Below, one piece after another: positions 6,238-6,385 of a stretch of DNA of 6,385 nt. Source of the stretch: Nitrososphaerales archaeon TH1920. GTDB taxonomy: Archaea; Thermoproteota; Nitrososphaeria; Nitrososphaerales; Nitrososphaeraceae. The stretch is taken from the NCBI GenBank assembly GCA_014523495.1, contig JAATVM010000061.1, forward strand, positions 1 to 6,385, given 5' to 3'. Position numbers and translations under genes: made by a program. A model generated the notes under the pieces. That model saw nothing but the letters and a program-made list of their open reading frames with translations. It did not search any database and was not told the origin of the DNA. Position 1 is the stretch's first letter. Each line of letters opens with the position of its first letter.

Positions 6238-6245
6238 TTTTATAA
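6238..6245 (-). promoter_or_regulatory. TATA box of IleRS
   Basis: TTATAAAA on the minus strand, centred about 31 nt upstream of the IleRS ATG. With the usual spacing of about 25 nt, transcription would start near 6216, leaving a leader of roughly 0-8 nt. This agrees with the absence of a Shine-Dalgarno sequence. Confidence 0.6.
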
Positions 6246-6272
6246 CTTTACAACTCAACTCAATATATGATT

Positions 6273-6350
6273 CATAGCCTCTCCGGTTCCCAGTCCTAGG
6301 CGTATCCTTTCCGGATAAGTGCGTCCAGCTAAGCAAAGGCCTGTGCTATG
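6273..6350. other. GC-rich island with nested inverted repeats, possible structured RNA
   Basis: By count, about 56% of bases 6276-6350 are G or C, against a strongly AT-rich surrounding. The block is bounded by an exact 6-bp inverted repeat, CATAGC (6273-6278) and GCTATG (6345-6350). Inside are a hairpin TATCC-TTTCC-GGATA (6303-6317) and a competing pairing TCCGG (6282-6286) with CCGGA (6311-6315). In AT-rich archaea such islands are often non-coding RNA genes. It does not fit a tRNA, and I cannot name it or assign a strand. It could also be the end of an upstream gene cut by the window: minus-strand codons are open for about 33 triplets here but have no suitable start. Confidence 0.3.
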
Positions 6351-6385
6351 ATTTTATGGTCTGCCATCTTCAAAAGCTAGTTATT

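Noticed and set aside
6273..6350. tRNA gene (a GAA triplet in the 6303-6317 hairpin loop on the minus strand suggested Phe)
   Set aside because: There is no TTCRANY T-loop, no U33 equivalent, no matching T stem, and the anticodon stem would carry a mismatch.
6258..6359. Protein-coding tail on the minus strand upstream of IleRS
   Set aside because: About 33 open codons end in a TGA, but there is no suitable start codon at the 5' side, a stop closes the frame just before, and the peptide resembles no family I know.

Overview
The window is archaeal and most likely comes from an AT-rich member of the Nitrososphaeria (Thaumarchaeota). The evidence is an aEF1A with a GHVDNGKST P-loop and the short GKGDTFKYAWVLD insert region, the EF1A-uS10 gene pair, an archaeal/eukaryal-type IleRS with HVGH and KMSKS, and TATA-like boxes about 22-30 nt upstream of starts that have little or no leader. 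The assignment rests on recalled family features, not on a search. An AT-rich Nitrososphaerales/Nitrosocosmicus-like genome would fit.

Layout. Positions 2-421 (+) hold the C-terminal lobe of a BtuF-like ABC-transporter substrate-binding protein, cut by the window edge. Everything else that clearly codes is on the minus strand. Read in the direction of transcription these are isoleucyl-tRNA synthetase (6210-2995), a small stand-alone mannose-6-phosphate-isomerase-type cupin (2550-2212), elongation factor 1-alpha (2058-766) and ribosomal protein uS10 (756-448). EF1A and uS10 are 9 nt apart and surely form one operon. IleRS, the cupin and EF1A each have their own TATA-like element. The BtuF-like and uS10 genes converge with 26 bp between their stops, and each appears to use an oligo-T terminator that overlaps the end of the other gene.

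Functionally this is mostly translation machinery (charging of tRNA-Ile, delivery of aminoacyl-tRNA, small-subunit assembly), with a sugar-phosphate-type cupin and a corrinoid or metal-chelate uptake gene as neighbours.

The most striking point is at the start of EF1A. The reading frame continues upstream of the ATG at 2058 as M-S-A-S-(TAG)-K-P-H-M-N-I-V. This reproduces the normal family N-terminus (M-S-x-K-P-H-L-N) but is interrupted by an amber codon at codon 5. The usual Leu after KPH has become Met, which offers a replacement start. The TATA box is better placed for the interrupted upstream ATG than for the downstream one.

Two non-coding stretches are worth attention. The 444-bp gap between IleRS and the cupin holds a possible 40-codon Cys-rich ORF, a cluster of ATTGT words, a 7-bp hairpin and a perfect 12-bp palindrome. 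The stretch upstream of IleRS (6273-6350) is an island of about 56% GC with competing inverted repeats, a possible structured RNA. I do not see a complete, obviously new multi-gene system here.
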